DNA of 60,646 nt from Caldilineaceae bacterium SB0664_bin_27 (GCA_009838625.1 VXRG01000053.1:1-60646), one strand, 5' to 3'; shown: positions 8,171 to 17,619, counted from the first letter of the stretch. Notes: a model not told the origin generated them from the sequence alone. Program-made: numbers and translations.

Positions 8171-9637
8171 CTATGGGAGGACAGGCTCTGCCTTGGCGGA
8201 CTGAATCAGGCGCAGCATCTCGTCGACGTCAGTGATTTTGACTCGCGGTTGTCCCCGCAGAGCGCCCCGTTCGTTCTCGATCTGCTCCAGGATCTGCCAG
8301 TCGGCGAAGGAAACGTAGGGTACGCCCTTCTTCTGCAGAAGGGGAACAATGTCTCCCGGCCGCCCGTGTCCGTCAGTGTGGGAACCAGAGCTATTGACCG
8401 AGGCTGAGTCCCCTGGAAGTGACACGGCAGCGTTCTTCACATCTTCCATCATCAGTTTTACAGTTTCAACGGCGTCGGGCTTGTTCGTGCCGATCACGCC
8501 GGTCGGGCCGCGTTTGGCCCAGCCGACGGTGTACTCGCCTGGCACGACCGCTCCGCCGTGTTCAGCGGTCACACGGCCCTTTTCGTTTGGAATGATGCCC
8601 CAACGGTCATAAAAGGGCACTCCGGGAATCGGAATTCCTCGGTAGCCAATCGAGCGGAACACCAGGCCGACGTCGTACTCTGCGTAGGTGCCGATGCCGC
8701 GGCAGGCGATATAGCCCGATTCGGTCTCCTGCAACGCGTTCTTCTCGGTAGTCATGGCGTTGACCGCGCCGGCAACGCCGGTGATTTCAGTCGGCGAGCG
8801 CAGGAAGTGAAAGATGATCTGCTTGGGTTTGCCGGTGGAGCCGCGTTCCGCGAGTTCCTGCAACGTTTCCAGGTTGCGGCGGGCGGTACGATCTCCTTCC
8901 ATCTCGGCCTGGCTGGCGTCGTCGAGAACGAGGTCGGCCGGATTGACGATGACGTCGGCAATCTCCAGTTCGCCCAGTTCCTTGATCTCCGGATTGGTGA
9001 ACTTGGCCTGCACCGGCCCGCGGCGGGCGAAAATGTGAATGCGCTTAACGTTGCTGTTTCGCAGCGCATCGAGGGCGTAGTCGGTAATGTCGGTTGTTTC
9101 CAGCTCGGAAACCGATTTCGCGAGGATGCGGGTCACGTCCATCGCAACATTGCCGACGCCGATGACGGCGACACTCTCGACGCTCAGATCGAAATCAAAG
9201 TGACGAAAGTCGGGATGGCCGTTGTACCAGGCAACGAATTCGGTGGCGGAGAAGCTGCCCTCCAGGTCTTCGCCGGGGATGCCGAGCCTTTTGTCAGACT
9301 GGGCTCCGACCGCGTAGACAATCTGATCATATTGCGACTTCAACTCCGCATGGGTGACGTCGGAGCCGAGGTCGACGTTACCAAAGTAGCGGACGCGCCT
9401 GTCCTTCATCGTGCGCTCGTAGATGCGGGTGACCGACTTGATCTTCTGGTGGTCGGGGGCGACGCCGTAGCGCACCAGTCCGTACGGGGTGGGAAGCCGG
9501 TCCAAGAGATCGATCGAAACGTGGGCATCTTTTTGTTGCAGCAATGCGCCGGCGGCATAGAATCCAGATGGTCCGGCGCCGATGATCGCGACGCGTACTG
9601 GTCTGCTGCTGCTGCCAAGTCTTCCTGTCAAGGTCAA
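8171..9637 (-). CDS. fprA: NADPH-ferredoxin reductase, FprA type
   Basis: FAD enzyme of 488 aa moving electrons between NADPH and ferredoxin in the cytoplasm. The FAD motif VAIIGAGPSGFYAAG lies near residue 16, then PTPYGLVRYGVAPDH, the NADP motif VIGVGNVAMDVTRIL, and a C-terminal GWAKRGPTGVIGTNK, all hallmarks of the adrenodoxin reductase-like FprA family. The TTG start at 9637 gives a 17-residue lead before the FAD motif and has a GGGA element about 9 nt upstream. It lies 56 bp after a small membrane protein gene on the same strand, probably in one transcript. No ferredoxin gene is seen nearby. Confidence 0.92.
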   Translation of the reverse strand: MTLTGRLGSSSRPVRVAIIGAGPSGFYAAGALLQQKDAHVSIDLLDRLPTPYGLVRYGVAPDHQKIKSVTRIYERTMKDRRVRYFGNVDLGSDVTHAELKSQYDQIVYAVGAQSDKRLGIPGEDLEGSFSATEFVAWYNGHPDFRHFDFDLSVESVAVIGVGNVAMDVTRILAKSVSELETTDITDYALDALRNSNVKRIHIFARRGPVQAKFTNPEIKELGELEIADVIVNPADLVLDDASQAEMEGDRTARRNLETLQELAERGSTGKPKQIIFHFLRSPTEITGVAGAVNAMTTEKNALQETESGYIACRGIGTYAEYDVGLVFRSIGYRGIPIPGVPFYDRWGIIPNEKGRVTAEHGGAVVPGEYTVGWAKRGPTGVIGTNKPDAVETVKLMMEDVKNAAVSLPGDSASVNSSGSHTDGHGRPGDIVPLLQKKGVPYVSFADWQILEQIENERGALRGQPRVKITDVDEMLRLIQSAKAEPVLP

Positions 9638-9693
9638 CGCAATTTCCCTTTGTATTCTGAATCTGCGTTTAAACTACAATACGCCAGAGAATT

Positions 9694-9906
9694 TCACAGT
9701 TTCCGCTGGAGAAGAGACTGGAACTGTCGCGCGAGTGTGAGAACGCCGATGCCGAGCTGAAAGTACTCGGAGGGGCCGATGGTTTCGAGAGCCGTTTCGC
9801 CGTCCTCGTCGGTACGCGCACTGGATAGCCAGGCAAAGACGCCGCCCAGCAGCGCGCCCCCAACTATGCCTGCCAGAATGATACCTGTCCGGCCACCTTC
9901 CTTCAT
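9694..9906 (-). CDS. Small single-span membrane protein
   Basis: A 70-aa protein with one glycine-rich hydrophobic helix (TGIILAGIVGGALLGGVFAWL, residues about 7-27), an acidic stretch (DEDGE) and an amphipathic C-terminal helix ending in Lys/Leu. The ATG has GGAG 7 nt upstream, and the gene is 56 bp before fprA on the same strand, so it looks real. I do not recognise the family; the glycine pattern recalls YtxH-like or glycine-zipper proteins. A membrane anchor or helper for the reductase is only a guess. Confidence 0.65.
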   Translation of the reverse strand: MKEGGRTGIILAGIVGGALLGGVFAWLSSARTDEDGETALETIGPSEYFQLGIGVLTLARQFQSLLQRKL

Positions 9907-10015
9907 CGTCAGTCTCCACTATATCCGGCGCCTGCAATTCTACGCGTAAGCGCTTGTACAATTCGCAGTTCCGACCCCACTCATACCGAACAGCGTGCGG
10001 GATGTCGCCAAAACT

Positions 10016-10045
10016 GACCGCGGCGCTGGCGCCAGCGCCGCGGTC
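10016..10045 (-). terminator. Perfect 30-bp palindrome, terminator of the minus-strand SBP gene
   Basis: Two 15-base halves (10016-10030 and 10031-10045) are exact reverse complements without a spacer. Read on the minus strand it is followed by AGTTTTGG and lies 73 bp beyond the stop codon of the 10119-11702 gene, fitting a Rho-independent terminator. Confidence 0.7.
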
Positions 10046-10118
10046 TAATGGTGCGGACATTGTAGCGGTAGAAGCCGCTCTTGTCACATACAGCAGATGA
10101 CCTTAGATCCGAATCGAC

Positions 10119-11702
10119 TTACTTCAGGGTCATCTCCTTGACGAGGATGCGGTGATCAAGCTGGGGCGCCCATTCGATCCGGCCGCCGATGCCGTAGGCG
10201 AGATCGAGGTGGCCAATGTAACCTATAGCGACGTCCTCGTGCACGATCCGGCTGAGTTCCTGCAGAGTCATTTCACGCTCGTCACCTGTAAGGGGAAGTG
10301 CCTTCGTCCATACGGCGTCAGCTTCCTCGTTACAGTAGACGGAGAGAATGCCTTCGCAGGAGTAGTAGAAGCGGTAGGAGGAGGCGTAGTCCATGATCTC
10401 ATTGCCATGCAGATGGATGGCGACGAAGTTCCGATCTTCGGGTACGTCCTTGATGTTGACCAGCATCACCTGGCCGAAGCCTTCAGGATCGTAGAAGGTG
10501 GTGGTTACGCTGAAACCGACATCGGTGAGCATGGAAGCAACGGCCTGCAAGACCTCGTCGATTCTGGGGAAGACGGCATGGCGGGCGCCGAGCGTGATCT
10601 CCATGTCGACGGGTACGCCGTCTGCAGCTGCGGCGGCCAGGAGTTCACGTGCCTGGTCGGGGTCGTAGGGATACGGCTCCAGGCTGGGGTCGTGGCCGGT
10701 GGCGGAGGAGTTGACTATCTGGCTGGCGACTGTGGCCGCGCCGCCGAGGATGCTATCGACGATGGCCTCTTTGTCGATAGCCAACTGGAAGGCCAGGCGA
10801 ACGCGTTGGTCGGACAGTAACGGGCTATTGGTGTCCATGCGGATGAATATCGTCTCGACGCTGGGGGCGGACACACAGCTGGCGTCAGCCTCGTCGTCGA
10901 GCAGCTGGCACTGTTCGGGTGTGATGAACGCGGCCAGATCGACCTCTCCGGCCTGCACGGCGGCGACTCGTACCTGGTCTTCTTGCAGGAATCTGACGGT
11001 GATATTCTTGAATGTCTGGGCGCCGCGGGCGTCATCGGGATGGGAGAGACCCCACCAGTCGGAGTTGGCCTCATAGGTGATGGACTCGCCTTTGCGCCAC
11101 TCGACATACTTGTAGGGGCCGGTGCCGATTAGTTCGGTATGGTAGGAGTCGGGATCTTCGGCGAGCTGTTTAGCTGAGGAGATGCCTACCCACTCGACTT
11201 TGCCGAGCAGGATGGGATCGGGTTCCGGCGTTGATATATCGAGAGTATACTCGTCGACGGCTTCGGCGCTCATCGTGCCCAGGAAGTCGAGCAGGTCAAA
11301 AGCGTTGTCGGCGTCGAAGGTGTGGTTGATGCTGGCGGCGGCGGCTTCAGCATTAAAGGGTGAGCCGTCGTGAAAGGTCACGCCCTCGCGGAGCGTGAAG
11401 CGAATGGTGGTGTCGTTCAGCCGCTCCCAGGAGGTTGCCAGGATAGGGACGAACTCACCGGTTGTGAAATCGCGGTTGATCAACTGCTCGATGGCGTTGC
11501 GAAAGCCGGGTCCGCCGGTGCCGGCGAATGAGCGCCAGGCGTCGAGGCTGACCGGTTCGATGCCGACGGCGATTACCACTTCTTCGCCTGCCATTGCGGC
11601 GTCGTCGCCAGAGGCGGCCGGTTGTACCGGTTGGCACCCCGAAAGCACCAGAGCCAGCACGAGAACCAACGCCATCCATCTCCAAGTCGTTTTCCGAACC
11701 AT
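10119..11702 (-). CDS. Solitary SBP_bac_5 substrate-binding lipoprotein
   Basis: A 527-aa peptide/nickel-type binding protein. It has a Sec signal peptide with a lipobox at LSGC (Cys23), unlike the Tat signals of most SBPs in this window. Family segments are EPVSLDAWRSF, LATSWERL, FTLREGVTFHDGSPFNA and QRVRLAFQLAIDKEAIVD. AGGAGG precedes the ATG at 11702. No permease or ATPase genes adjoin it on this strand; it is divergent from the 12293 gene. It may be an orphan ligand scout that shares a permease encoded elsewhere. Confidence 0.9.
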   Translation of the reverse strand: MVRKTTWRWMALVLVLALVLSGCQPVQPAASGDDAAMAGEEVVIAVGIEPVSLDAWRSFAGTGGPGFRNAIEQLINRDFTTGEFVPILATSWERLNDTTIRFTLREGVTFHDGSPFNAEAAAASINHTFDADNAFDLLDFLGTMSAEAVDEYTLDISTPEPDPILLGKVEWVGISSAKQLAEDPDSYHTELIGTGPYKYVEWRKGESITYEANSDWWGLSHPDDARGAQTFKNITVRFLQEDQVRVAAVQAGEVDLAAFITPEQCQLLDDEADASCVSAPSVETIFIRMDTNSPLLSDQRVRLAFQLAIDKEAIVDSILGGAATVASQIVNSSATGHDPSLEPYPYDPDQARELLAAAAADGVPVDMEITLGARHAVFPRIDEVLQAVASMLTDVGFSVTTTFYDPEGFGQVMLVNIKDVPEDRNFVAIHLHGNEIMDYASSYRFYYSCEGILSVYCNEEADAVWTKALPLTGDEREMTLQELSRIVHEDVAIGYIGHLDLAYGIGGRIEWAPQLDHRILVKEMTLK

Positions 11703-12292
11703 GGATTCCCTCCTGGGTTCTTTTTCGTGTCAGCAATAGGTCGCCTCCCACGCCCTAAGATGTCACCGTTACCCTTGACAATTATGGGGCAGTTGGTGGA
11801 TCAGAAGGGCGAGGGCAACGTCCCCGGCGGCAACCGACCAGATTTCTTGCTGTTGTGATATTGCTGACGACGGTGATAAGATAGCGGCGCCGCCATTCTG
11901 GGGTCGATGTAACGCAATTTCTTGTGGTTGGCGACAATCAGGAACGATTGTATAGTACCTCGGCCAGACACGTCAATTCACGATTTTTCCTTCCATGCTC
12001 GGTAGTACATGATCTGAAAGCGAACCGGGACAGCCGTTACCGGAGCCGGCTGTACTATCTATTATGGGCCTCAACCACTGGTCACTGTTCTGAAACGAAA
12101 ATTGCCTGCGGGTCATCGAATGCCCCTCAGGCCAAACTGCAGGGCCTAGGAACGCAGCACCTTCCGCGGCCTGTGCGGTTGCAGCCATACCGACAAACAG
12201 GCTGCACTGTACATGGCCGCATTTGCGATAGGTATCTCCTCAAGCGAACACATCAACTGTGTTCAAATTCACCATCTTTCAGGAGGGACAAG
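11703..12292. other. 590-bp divergent intergenic region
   Basis: It separates two divergent SBP genes and carries the rightward promoter at 11928-11956. A continuous reading frame from 11924 into the 12293 gene is an open extension without an RBS and is not counted as coding. No RNA gene or repeat was recognised. Confidence 0.5.
11928..11956 (+). promoter_or_regulatory. Sigma70-like promoter for the tandem SBP genes
   Basis: TTGGCG (11928-11933), a 17-bp spacer and TATAGT (11951-11956). The start codon is about 335 bp downstream, so the leader would be long. Confidence 0.55.
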
Positions 12293-13699
12293 ATGTCCAG
12301 AAAGTTGTACAGTCGCAGAGAAGTTTTGAGGACGACAGCGGGTGCAGCGGGCGTTGGCCTGCTTGCGGCGTGCGCGGCGCCGATGGCGCCTGCGGACGGA
12401 GGGGCTGCGATACCCAATGAGCAGCGGCAGGGCGTGCTGTGGGGATTGCAGTATGACCCCCACGTGGAAGCGTACCAGCGACTTGCCGATCTGTTCGAGT
12501 CGCAGGGCGGGGGAACTTTCGAAGTGCAGCCGCAGGCGTGGCCGATTCCGCCCAAGGTGATTGCCGCGCTGGCGGCAGGGACTCAGCCGGACGCAGCCTG
12601 CATCATGGGTGAGCAGCTAACCAGCCTGCATCTGCACCAGGCACTGGTCCCCTGCCTGGAGCAGGTCTACAACCATATGGGCGTGGACCCGGACGAGTCC
12701 TTTGTGGGTGACGCGATCGGCGCCTACACGTGGCAGGGCGAGATCTGGGGCGTACCGACCGAGGCCAACGGTGTCGGCAACATGGTCAACGTTCCCAGCG
12801 AGGATGTGATTGCACTCGGGTTGGAAGACCAGTACCCGCCGCTGAACGGTGAGGTCTTCTTCGAGAGCTATCCCAGCATGTGGGAGCTGGCGAAGGCGTT
12901 GCAGGTCGAAGAGGACGGCAAGGTAACCAAGTGGGGCCTGAGCAGCCAGGGCTGGGACGATATGAGCTATCTCGGCATCCTGCGGACCCTGCTTGACAAG
13001 AAGGGCATGGACTGGTGGGACCTGGAGAACAAGCAGTTCAATATCAATACGGAAGAGGGCATGGAAGCCATGCGGCTCTACGTCGAGGCACCGGTGGAGA
13101 TGGGTATCGAGACGCAGCTGGACCAGTCGCATGTCGATGCTGCGCTGGCCGGCAAGGTGGCGCTGGCGCGGGGCAACGGCACTCCTTCGCTGCCGATGTC
13201 CTGGGAACTGGGCTACACCTACGTAATGTGCGGGGCGCCGATGGTCTTTGAAGGTGAATTGCCGCTGTTCGCCGGAGAGGGCGGATGGGGCTTCATTTCG
13301 CTGAAACAGTCGCATAACCCCGATATGGCCATTGAGTTCTTGCGCATGTTGGTCACGCACGAAGGGCAGCTTGAGTACGCGAAGATCTACGGTGGCGCTG
13401 TCCACACCTCTTGGAAGGATTTGGTCGGCGTTTACGATCACTTCACGCACCCCGATCCTGATGGTCCCCAGGTGGGAATGGCCAAGATCCTCCAGGAGCA
13501 TCTGCAGCCGCTGACTACGTTCGAGGGCGTGGGCTTCGGCTCGATCGCCGAAATCGGCTCTGCCATCACGGAGGGGGCCTCCGAGGTGCGTCAGGGGAAC
13601 ATCGGCAGCGAGGAAGCAGTGGAACTGATCCAGACGCGCTGCGAGGCTCAGTACCAGGAGTATGTGAGCGACGTGCGTGAATTGGGCCTGGAACCGTAA
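12293..13699 (+). CDS. Sugar ABC transporter substrate-binding lipoprotein, paralogue A
   Basis: A 468-aa family 1 extracellular binding protein. ATG 12293 follows AGGAGGG by 5 nt and opens a Tat lipoprotein signal (SRREVLR, Arg8-Arg9; Cys27 in LLAAC). The mature region starts EQRQGVLWGLQYDPHVEAYQRLADLF, the usual ligand-domain entry, with NVPSEDVIALGLEDQYPPLNGE later. It is closely similar along its full length to the next gene. The alpha-galactosidase and CUT1 permeases that follow suggest uptake of alpha-galactosides or other glycosides. Confidence 0.92.
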   Translation: MSRKLYSRREVLRTTAGAAGVGLLAACAAPMAPADGGAAIPNEQRQGVLWGLQYDPHVEAYQRLADLFESQGGGTFEVQPQAWPIPPKVIAALAAGTQPDAACIMGEQLTSLHLHQALVPCLEQVYNHMGVDPDESFVGDAIGAYTWQGEIWGVPTEANGVGNMVNVPSEDVIALGLEDQYPPLNGEVFFESYPSMWELAKALQVEEDGKVTKWGLSSQGWDDMSYLGILRTLLDKKGMDWWDLENKQFNINTEEGMEAMRLYVEAPVEMGIETQLDQSHVDAALAGKVALARGNGTPSLPMSWELGYTYVMCGAPMVFEGELPLFAGEGGWGFISLKQSHNPDMAIEFLRMLVTHEGQLEYAKIYGGAVHTSWKDLVGVYDHFTHPDPDGPQVGMAKILQEHLQPLTTFEGVGFGSIAEIGSAITEGASEVRQGNIGSEEAVELIQTRCEAQYQEYVSDVRELGLEP

Positions 13700-13713
13700 G
13701 AGCGAGAAGAGAG

Positions 13714-13752
13714 CGGAGAGGAGAGAGAGGACACCTCTTGCTCTCCTCTCCG
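13714..13752 (+). terminator. Long hairpin between the SBP paralogues
   Basis: A 12-bp perfect outer stem (13714-13725 with 13741-13752) continues as AGAGG/CCTCT (13726-13730, 13734-13738) with a 2-nt bulge. There is no strong T-tract after it. It may limit read-through or protect the upstream mRNA end. Confidence 0.6.
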
Positions 13753-13948
13753 TATCTTCTGACTCTGAGTGTGTCCTCCTTTGATGTGCATTCGATTTGA
13801 AAGTCCGCTTTCTGTGTGTCGCGTATTTCGTATTGCGTTAAGGCAGACAAGACAGGCGCGTTGCCATTGCGTGATCCGCGCCAATAGCGTCGGTATCAGA
13901 CGGGATTCACATTCGTTTGATTGTTGAGCCTAAGCATAGGAGGGAGAG

Positions 13949-15343
13949 ATGCACAGTCGTAGAGATTTCTTGAAAGTCTCGGCGGGGGTGGCGGGAGTAG
14001 GTCTCCTGGCCGCCTGTGTTGCGCCAACCGCACCTGGTAGCGACATGGCAGCCATGCCCAGGGAGCAAAGACAAGGAGTAATGTGGGGCTTACAGTATGA
14101 CCCCCACGTGGAAGCGTACCAGCGACTTTCCGACCTGTTCGCGGAGCAGGGCGGCGGAACGTTCGAGGTGCAGCCGCAGGCCTGGCCCATTCCGCCCAAG
14201 GTGATTGCCGCTCTGGCCGCGGGAACGCAGCCTGACGTTGCCTGCATTATGGGTGAACAGTTGACGAGCCTCCACCTTCACGAGGCACTGGTCCCCTGCA
14301 CCGAGCAGGTATACAACCAAATGGATGTCGATCCTGACGAGGACTTTGTAGGTGACGCCATTGGCGCTTACATGTGGCAGGGCGAGATCTGGGGCGTGCC
14401 GACCGAGTGTAACGGCGTGGGCAACATGGTCAACGTGCCCAGCGAGGATGTGATTGCGCTGGGGCTTGAAGACCAGTATCCGCCATTGAACGGTGAAGTC
14501 TATTTCGAAAGCTACGAAAGCATGTGGGAGTTGGGGAAGGCCTTGCAGGTCGAAGAGGACGGCAAAGTGACCAGGTGGGGCCTGAGCAGCCAGGGCTGGG
14601 ATGATATGAGCTATCTCGGTATCCTGCGTACGTTGCTGGACCCCAAGGGAATGGACTGGTGGGATCTTGAGAACAAGCAGTTCAACATCAACACCGAAGA
14701 GGGTATGGAGGCGATGAGGCTGTTTGTTGAGGGCCCGGTGGAACTGGGCATCGAGACGCAGTTGGACCAGAACCACGTTGACGCGGCGCTGGCCGGCAAG
14801 GTGGCGCTGGCGCGTGGAAACGGCACGCCTTCGATGCCGATAGCCTGGGACTTGGGCTATACCTACCGCATGGCAGGCGCGCCGATGATCCATGAGGGCG
14901 AACCGCCGATCTTTTGCGGTGAAGGGGGATGGGGATTCATTTCGCTGAAGCAGGCGAAGAACCCCGACATGGCGATCGAGTTTCTGCGCATGCTGGTGAC
15001 GGACGAAGGGCAGACCTCATACGCCATGATCTACGGCGGACAGCCGAACACTGCCTGGAAAGGGCTGGTCGGCAGCTATGACCACTTCGTGAACAGCGAT
15101 CCGGAAGGACCGCTGGTGAAGCTGACGAAGGTCCTGCAGGAGCATCTGTTGCCGCAGACCACCTTCGAGGGTGTCGGCTTCGGCTCGATCGGAGAAATCG
15201 GCGCGGCGATAAGCGAAGGGTGCTCGGAAGTGCGACAAGGCAATATCGGCAGCGAAGAAGCGGTAGAAATGATCCAGGCCCGGTGCGAAGCGCAGTACCA
15301 GGAGTGGGTCAGCGACGTTCGCGAGCTGGGTGTAGAACCATAG
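13949..15343 (+). CDS. Sugar ABC transporter substrate-binding lipoprotein, paralogue B
   Basis: A 464-aa protein, clearly a duplicate of the 12293 product. Stretches such as YDPHVEAYQRL, QAWPIPPKVIAALAAGTQP and WGLSSQGWDDMSYLGILRTL are identical or nearly so. The Tat signal is SRRDFLK (Arg4-Arg5) and the lipid-attached residue is Cys23. AGGAGGG precedes the ATG. Differences include FVEGPVELGIETQLDQNHV against YVEAPVEMGIETQLDQSHV and IFCGEGGW against LFAGEGGW. The two may bind related sugars or work at different affinities with the permease at 17620-19521. Confidence 0.92.
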   Translation: MHSRRDFLKVSAGVAGVGLLAACVAPTAPGSDMAAMPREQRQGVMWGLQYDPHVEAYQRLSDLFAEQGGGTFEVQPQAWPIPPKVIAALAAGTQPDVACIMGEQLTSLHLHEALVPCTEQVYNQMDVDPDEDFVGDAIGAYMWQGEIWGVPTECNGVGNMVNVPSEDVIALGLEDQYPPLNGEVYFESYESMWELGKALQVEEDGKVTRWGLSSQGWDDMSYLGILRTLLDPKGMDWWDLENKQFNINTEEGMEAMRLFVEGPVELGIETQLDQNHVDAALAGKVALARGNGTPSMPIAWDLGYTYRMAGAPMIHEGEPPIFCGEGGWGFISLKQAKNPDMAIEFLRMLVTDEGQTSYAMIYGGQPNTAWKGLVGSYDHFVNSDPEGPLVKLTKVLQEHLLPQTTFEGVGFGSIGEIGAAISEGCSEVRQGNIGSEEAVEMIQARCEAQYQEWVSDVRELGVEP

Positions 15344-15355
15344 ATTCGAGGAGTG

Positions 15356-15404
15356 AGGAGTGAGAGGTTGGGGGTCGCGCCCTCGGTTCTCGCTGCTCAC
15401 TCCT
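15356..15404 (+). terminator. Hairpin after SBP paralogue B
   Basis: AGGAGTGAG (15356-15364, with a second copy starting at 15349) pairs with CTCACTCCT (15396-15404) and is followed directly by TTT. This is terminator-like, with a large GC-rich loop. Confidence 0.5.
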
Positions 15405-15451
15405 TTTGCCGCACGCACCGGCCATAACGCGTCTCGAATGTGGGACAGAAG

Positions 15452-17563
15452 ATGACTGAGACTTTCGCAGATATTTTTCTTTCGAATGACCCGGTTCCCA
15501 CGGTTTCCTACCGGTCGGGACTGGCTGCCTATCAGGAGTCGTTGAGCCGGGGACAGCTGGTGGGGCGCGGTTGGAACGGCTCGGGTTACACGAATCCTGA
15601 ATCAGAGCGATTCGACGCGGGTTCGCATCCGGCCCCGCAAGCGTTCTGGGTGGAGATGGATGGGCAGCTTCTGCGTTCGCATTGGGAATGGAGCGACTTT
15701 TCCCAGGCTGAAACAGAGAATGGGTTGAAGGCGGTATTGGAACTGCGCCATGCCGTGCGCCCGGTGATCGTGCGCGTTCATACACTCCTGGACGGTACGC
15801 CAATCCTGACGCGCTGGCTGGAGATAGAGAACTGCTCCGACCAACCGGCTGCGCTTTCGACTGCTTTTCCATGGAGCGGTGTACTGCAGACATGCGCATA
15901 CGACATTGATGACGAGGCGTCGCCGTACTCGGTCGGCTACTTTATCGACACGCACTGGGGCAATGAGGGCGACTTTGACTGGCGTGCGCTGCCGCGGGCT
16001 GGCTACCGGATTGACGGCCGTTACCGACGGGGGCGGCACAGACACCCTTTCTTTGTGGTGCGCAATCACCAGGGTGGTGAGCAGTTCGTGGGGACGCTGG
16101 CTTGGTCGGGAGGGTATGCGTTCGAGTTTGACGTGGACGACGGGGATAGCCGGGAGGGGTCGCGGCTCTGGTTTCGGGCGGGACCGGACGGACCTGCGCC
16201 GCTGCGCGTTATCGAGCCGGGCGAGACGGTCACCACGCCGGAGATGCACTTGGGCGTCGTCATCGGAGATTTCGACGACGGCATTCAAGCGCTGCACGAC
16301 CACTTGCGGACAAGCGTCATCCCACCACAGAACCCAGAACATGCCGGGCTGGTCGTGAGCGGCATCGGGCCGGAGCAGGAGCTCACGCCGGAGCTAATCT
16401 TTTCCGAAATCGACGCCTGCGCCGACGCGGGCGCGGAAGTCTTTCTCATCGACGCGAGCTGGTACACGCCCCCGAATGGCAGCTGGCATGCGACGGTGGG
16501 TGACTGGCAGGTAAGTTTTGAGCGTTTTCCAGGGGGCCTGAAGCCGTTTCGCGACTATGTTCACGGCAAGGGCATGAAGTTCGGCCTGTGGATGGACGGG
16601 GAGCGGGTCGGACCGGAAAGCAGCGTTGCCAGGGAGCATCCCGACTGGCTGGCCCGTCCGTACGGCGACGAGGGCGGGCTGGGCGGCATGATCGATCTCA
16701 CCAGGCCTGACGTGGCCGAATGGATGGAGAGCGAGATCGACCGTCTGATCGTGGAGCACGAGCTGGATCTCTTTCGGCTGGATTACAACATCGGCAACAT
16801 TGGCGCGGGTGGATACAGTGAACAGTCGGGATTCATTGAGAACGCTTACTGGCGCTATTACGAGGCCGTCTACGACATCTATGCGCGGCTTTCCGCACGC
16901 CACAAGCATGTCATCTTTCAGAACTGCGCCAGCGGCGGCGCCCGGACCGATGTGGGCATGGTCCGCTACTTTGACCATACGTGGGTGACAGACTGGCAGA
17001 TTGCGCCGCGCGCCTTTTCGATTACGAATGGGATGTCGATGGCGCTGCCGCCGGAGCGGGTGGATCGGCTGGCCGGTATGGGCCAGTCGGGGCAGCGCAC
17101 GGCTGAGCTGGATTTCCAGTTCCGGCTGCAGCTGTTCGTGCATCCGTCGCTGAACTGGTTTCATCTCAAAGACGCCGCGCCCAATGCGGTCCAGCAGGCG
17201 CGCATCCGCAATGCGGTGCGAATCTACAAGGAGTTCGTTCGCCCGATCCATCCGACCAGCCGAATCTATCATCACACGCCGGTTGTCAAGGGATTCGAGC
17301 CGCGTGGCTGGGGCGTATTGGAGTTGGCAGCGCGGGACCGCTCCCGGGCCGTTGCGGGGCTGTTTCGTCTAAGCGATCCGGCGGAACCGGAGTACTTGCT
17401 GCGATTCAGAGGGATTGATCCAGGAAGACGCTACCGGGTCACCTTTGACAACAGTTCTGAAAGCTGCGAAGTCGACGGAATTGCGCTCACGAGGACCGGC
17501 ATCACGTCACGACTGGAAACGGCCTTGACGTCGGAGTTGCTGCTCGCTGAAGCGGTAAATTAG
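15452..17563 (+). CDS. Alpha-galactosidase-like glycoside hydrolase (clan GH-D, GH36 type)
   Basis: A 703-aa enzyme without a signal peptide, hence cytoplasmic. It has an N-terminal beta-sandwich (1 to about 290), a TIM barrel (about 310-590) and a C-terminal beta domain. The nucleophile is probably Asp444 in FRLDYN and the acid/base Asp500 in NCASGGARTD, matching the GH36 layout. The more usual KWD before the nucleophile is RLD here. ATG 15452 has GGGAC 7 nt upstream; GTG 15440 is a weaker alternative. It would cleave terminal alpha-galactosyl units after uptake by the adjacent system. Confidence 0.88.
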   Translation: MTETFADIFLSNDPVPTVSYRSGLAAYQESLSRGQLVGRGWNGSGYTNPESERFDAGSHPAPQAFWVEMDGQLLRSHWEWSDFSQAETENGLKAVLELRHAVRPVIVRVHTLLDGTPILTRWLEIENCSDQPAALSTAFPWSGVLQTCAYDIDDEASPYSVGYFIDTHWGNEGDFDWRALPRAGYRIDGRYRRGRHRHPFFVVRNHQGGEQFVGTLAWSGGYAFEFDVDDGDSREGSRLWFRAGPDGPAPLRVIEPGETVTTPEMHLGVVIGDFDDGIQALHDHLRTSVIPPQNPEHAGLVVSGIGPEQELTPELIFSEIDACADAGAEVFLIDASWYTPPNGSWHATVGDWQVSFERFPGGLKPFRDYVHGKGMKFGLWMDGERVGPESSVAREHPDWLARPYGDEGGLGGMIDLTRPDVAEWMESEIDRLIVEHELDLFRLDYNIGNIGAGGYSEQSGFIENAYWRYYEAVYDIYARLSARHKHVIFQNCASGGARTDVGMVRYFDHTWVTDWQIAPRAFSITNGMSMALPPERVDRLAGMGQSGQRTAELDFQFRLQLFVHPSLNWFHLKDAAPNAVQQARIRNAVRIYKEFVRPIHPTSRIYHHTPVVKGFEPRGWGVLELAARDRSRAVAGLFRLSDPAEPEYLLRFRGIDPGRRYRVTFDNSSESCEVDGIALTRTGITSRLETALTSELLLAEAVN

Positions 17564-17619
17564 GTTGGTCCGGAAAGGCCGCAAAGTCGCTCATCCATTT
17601 CTGAAAACGGAACCTGAAA

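Noticed and set aside
8558..9760. Long plus-strand frame (400 codons) across fprA
   Set aside because: It is antisense to a gene with unmistakable FAD and NADP motifs; the frame is open only because of high-GC codon bias.
11924..12292. Upstream in-frame extension of the first tandem SBP
   Set aside because: It would bury the Tat signal peptide inside the protein, has no RBS and contains the promoter.
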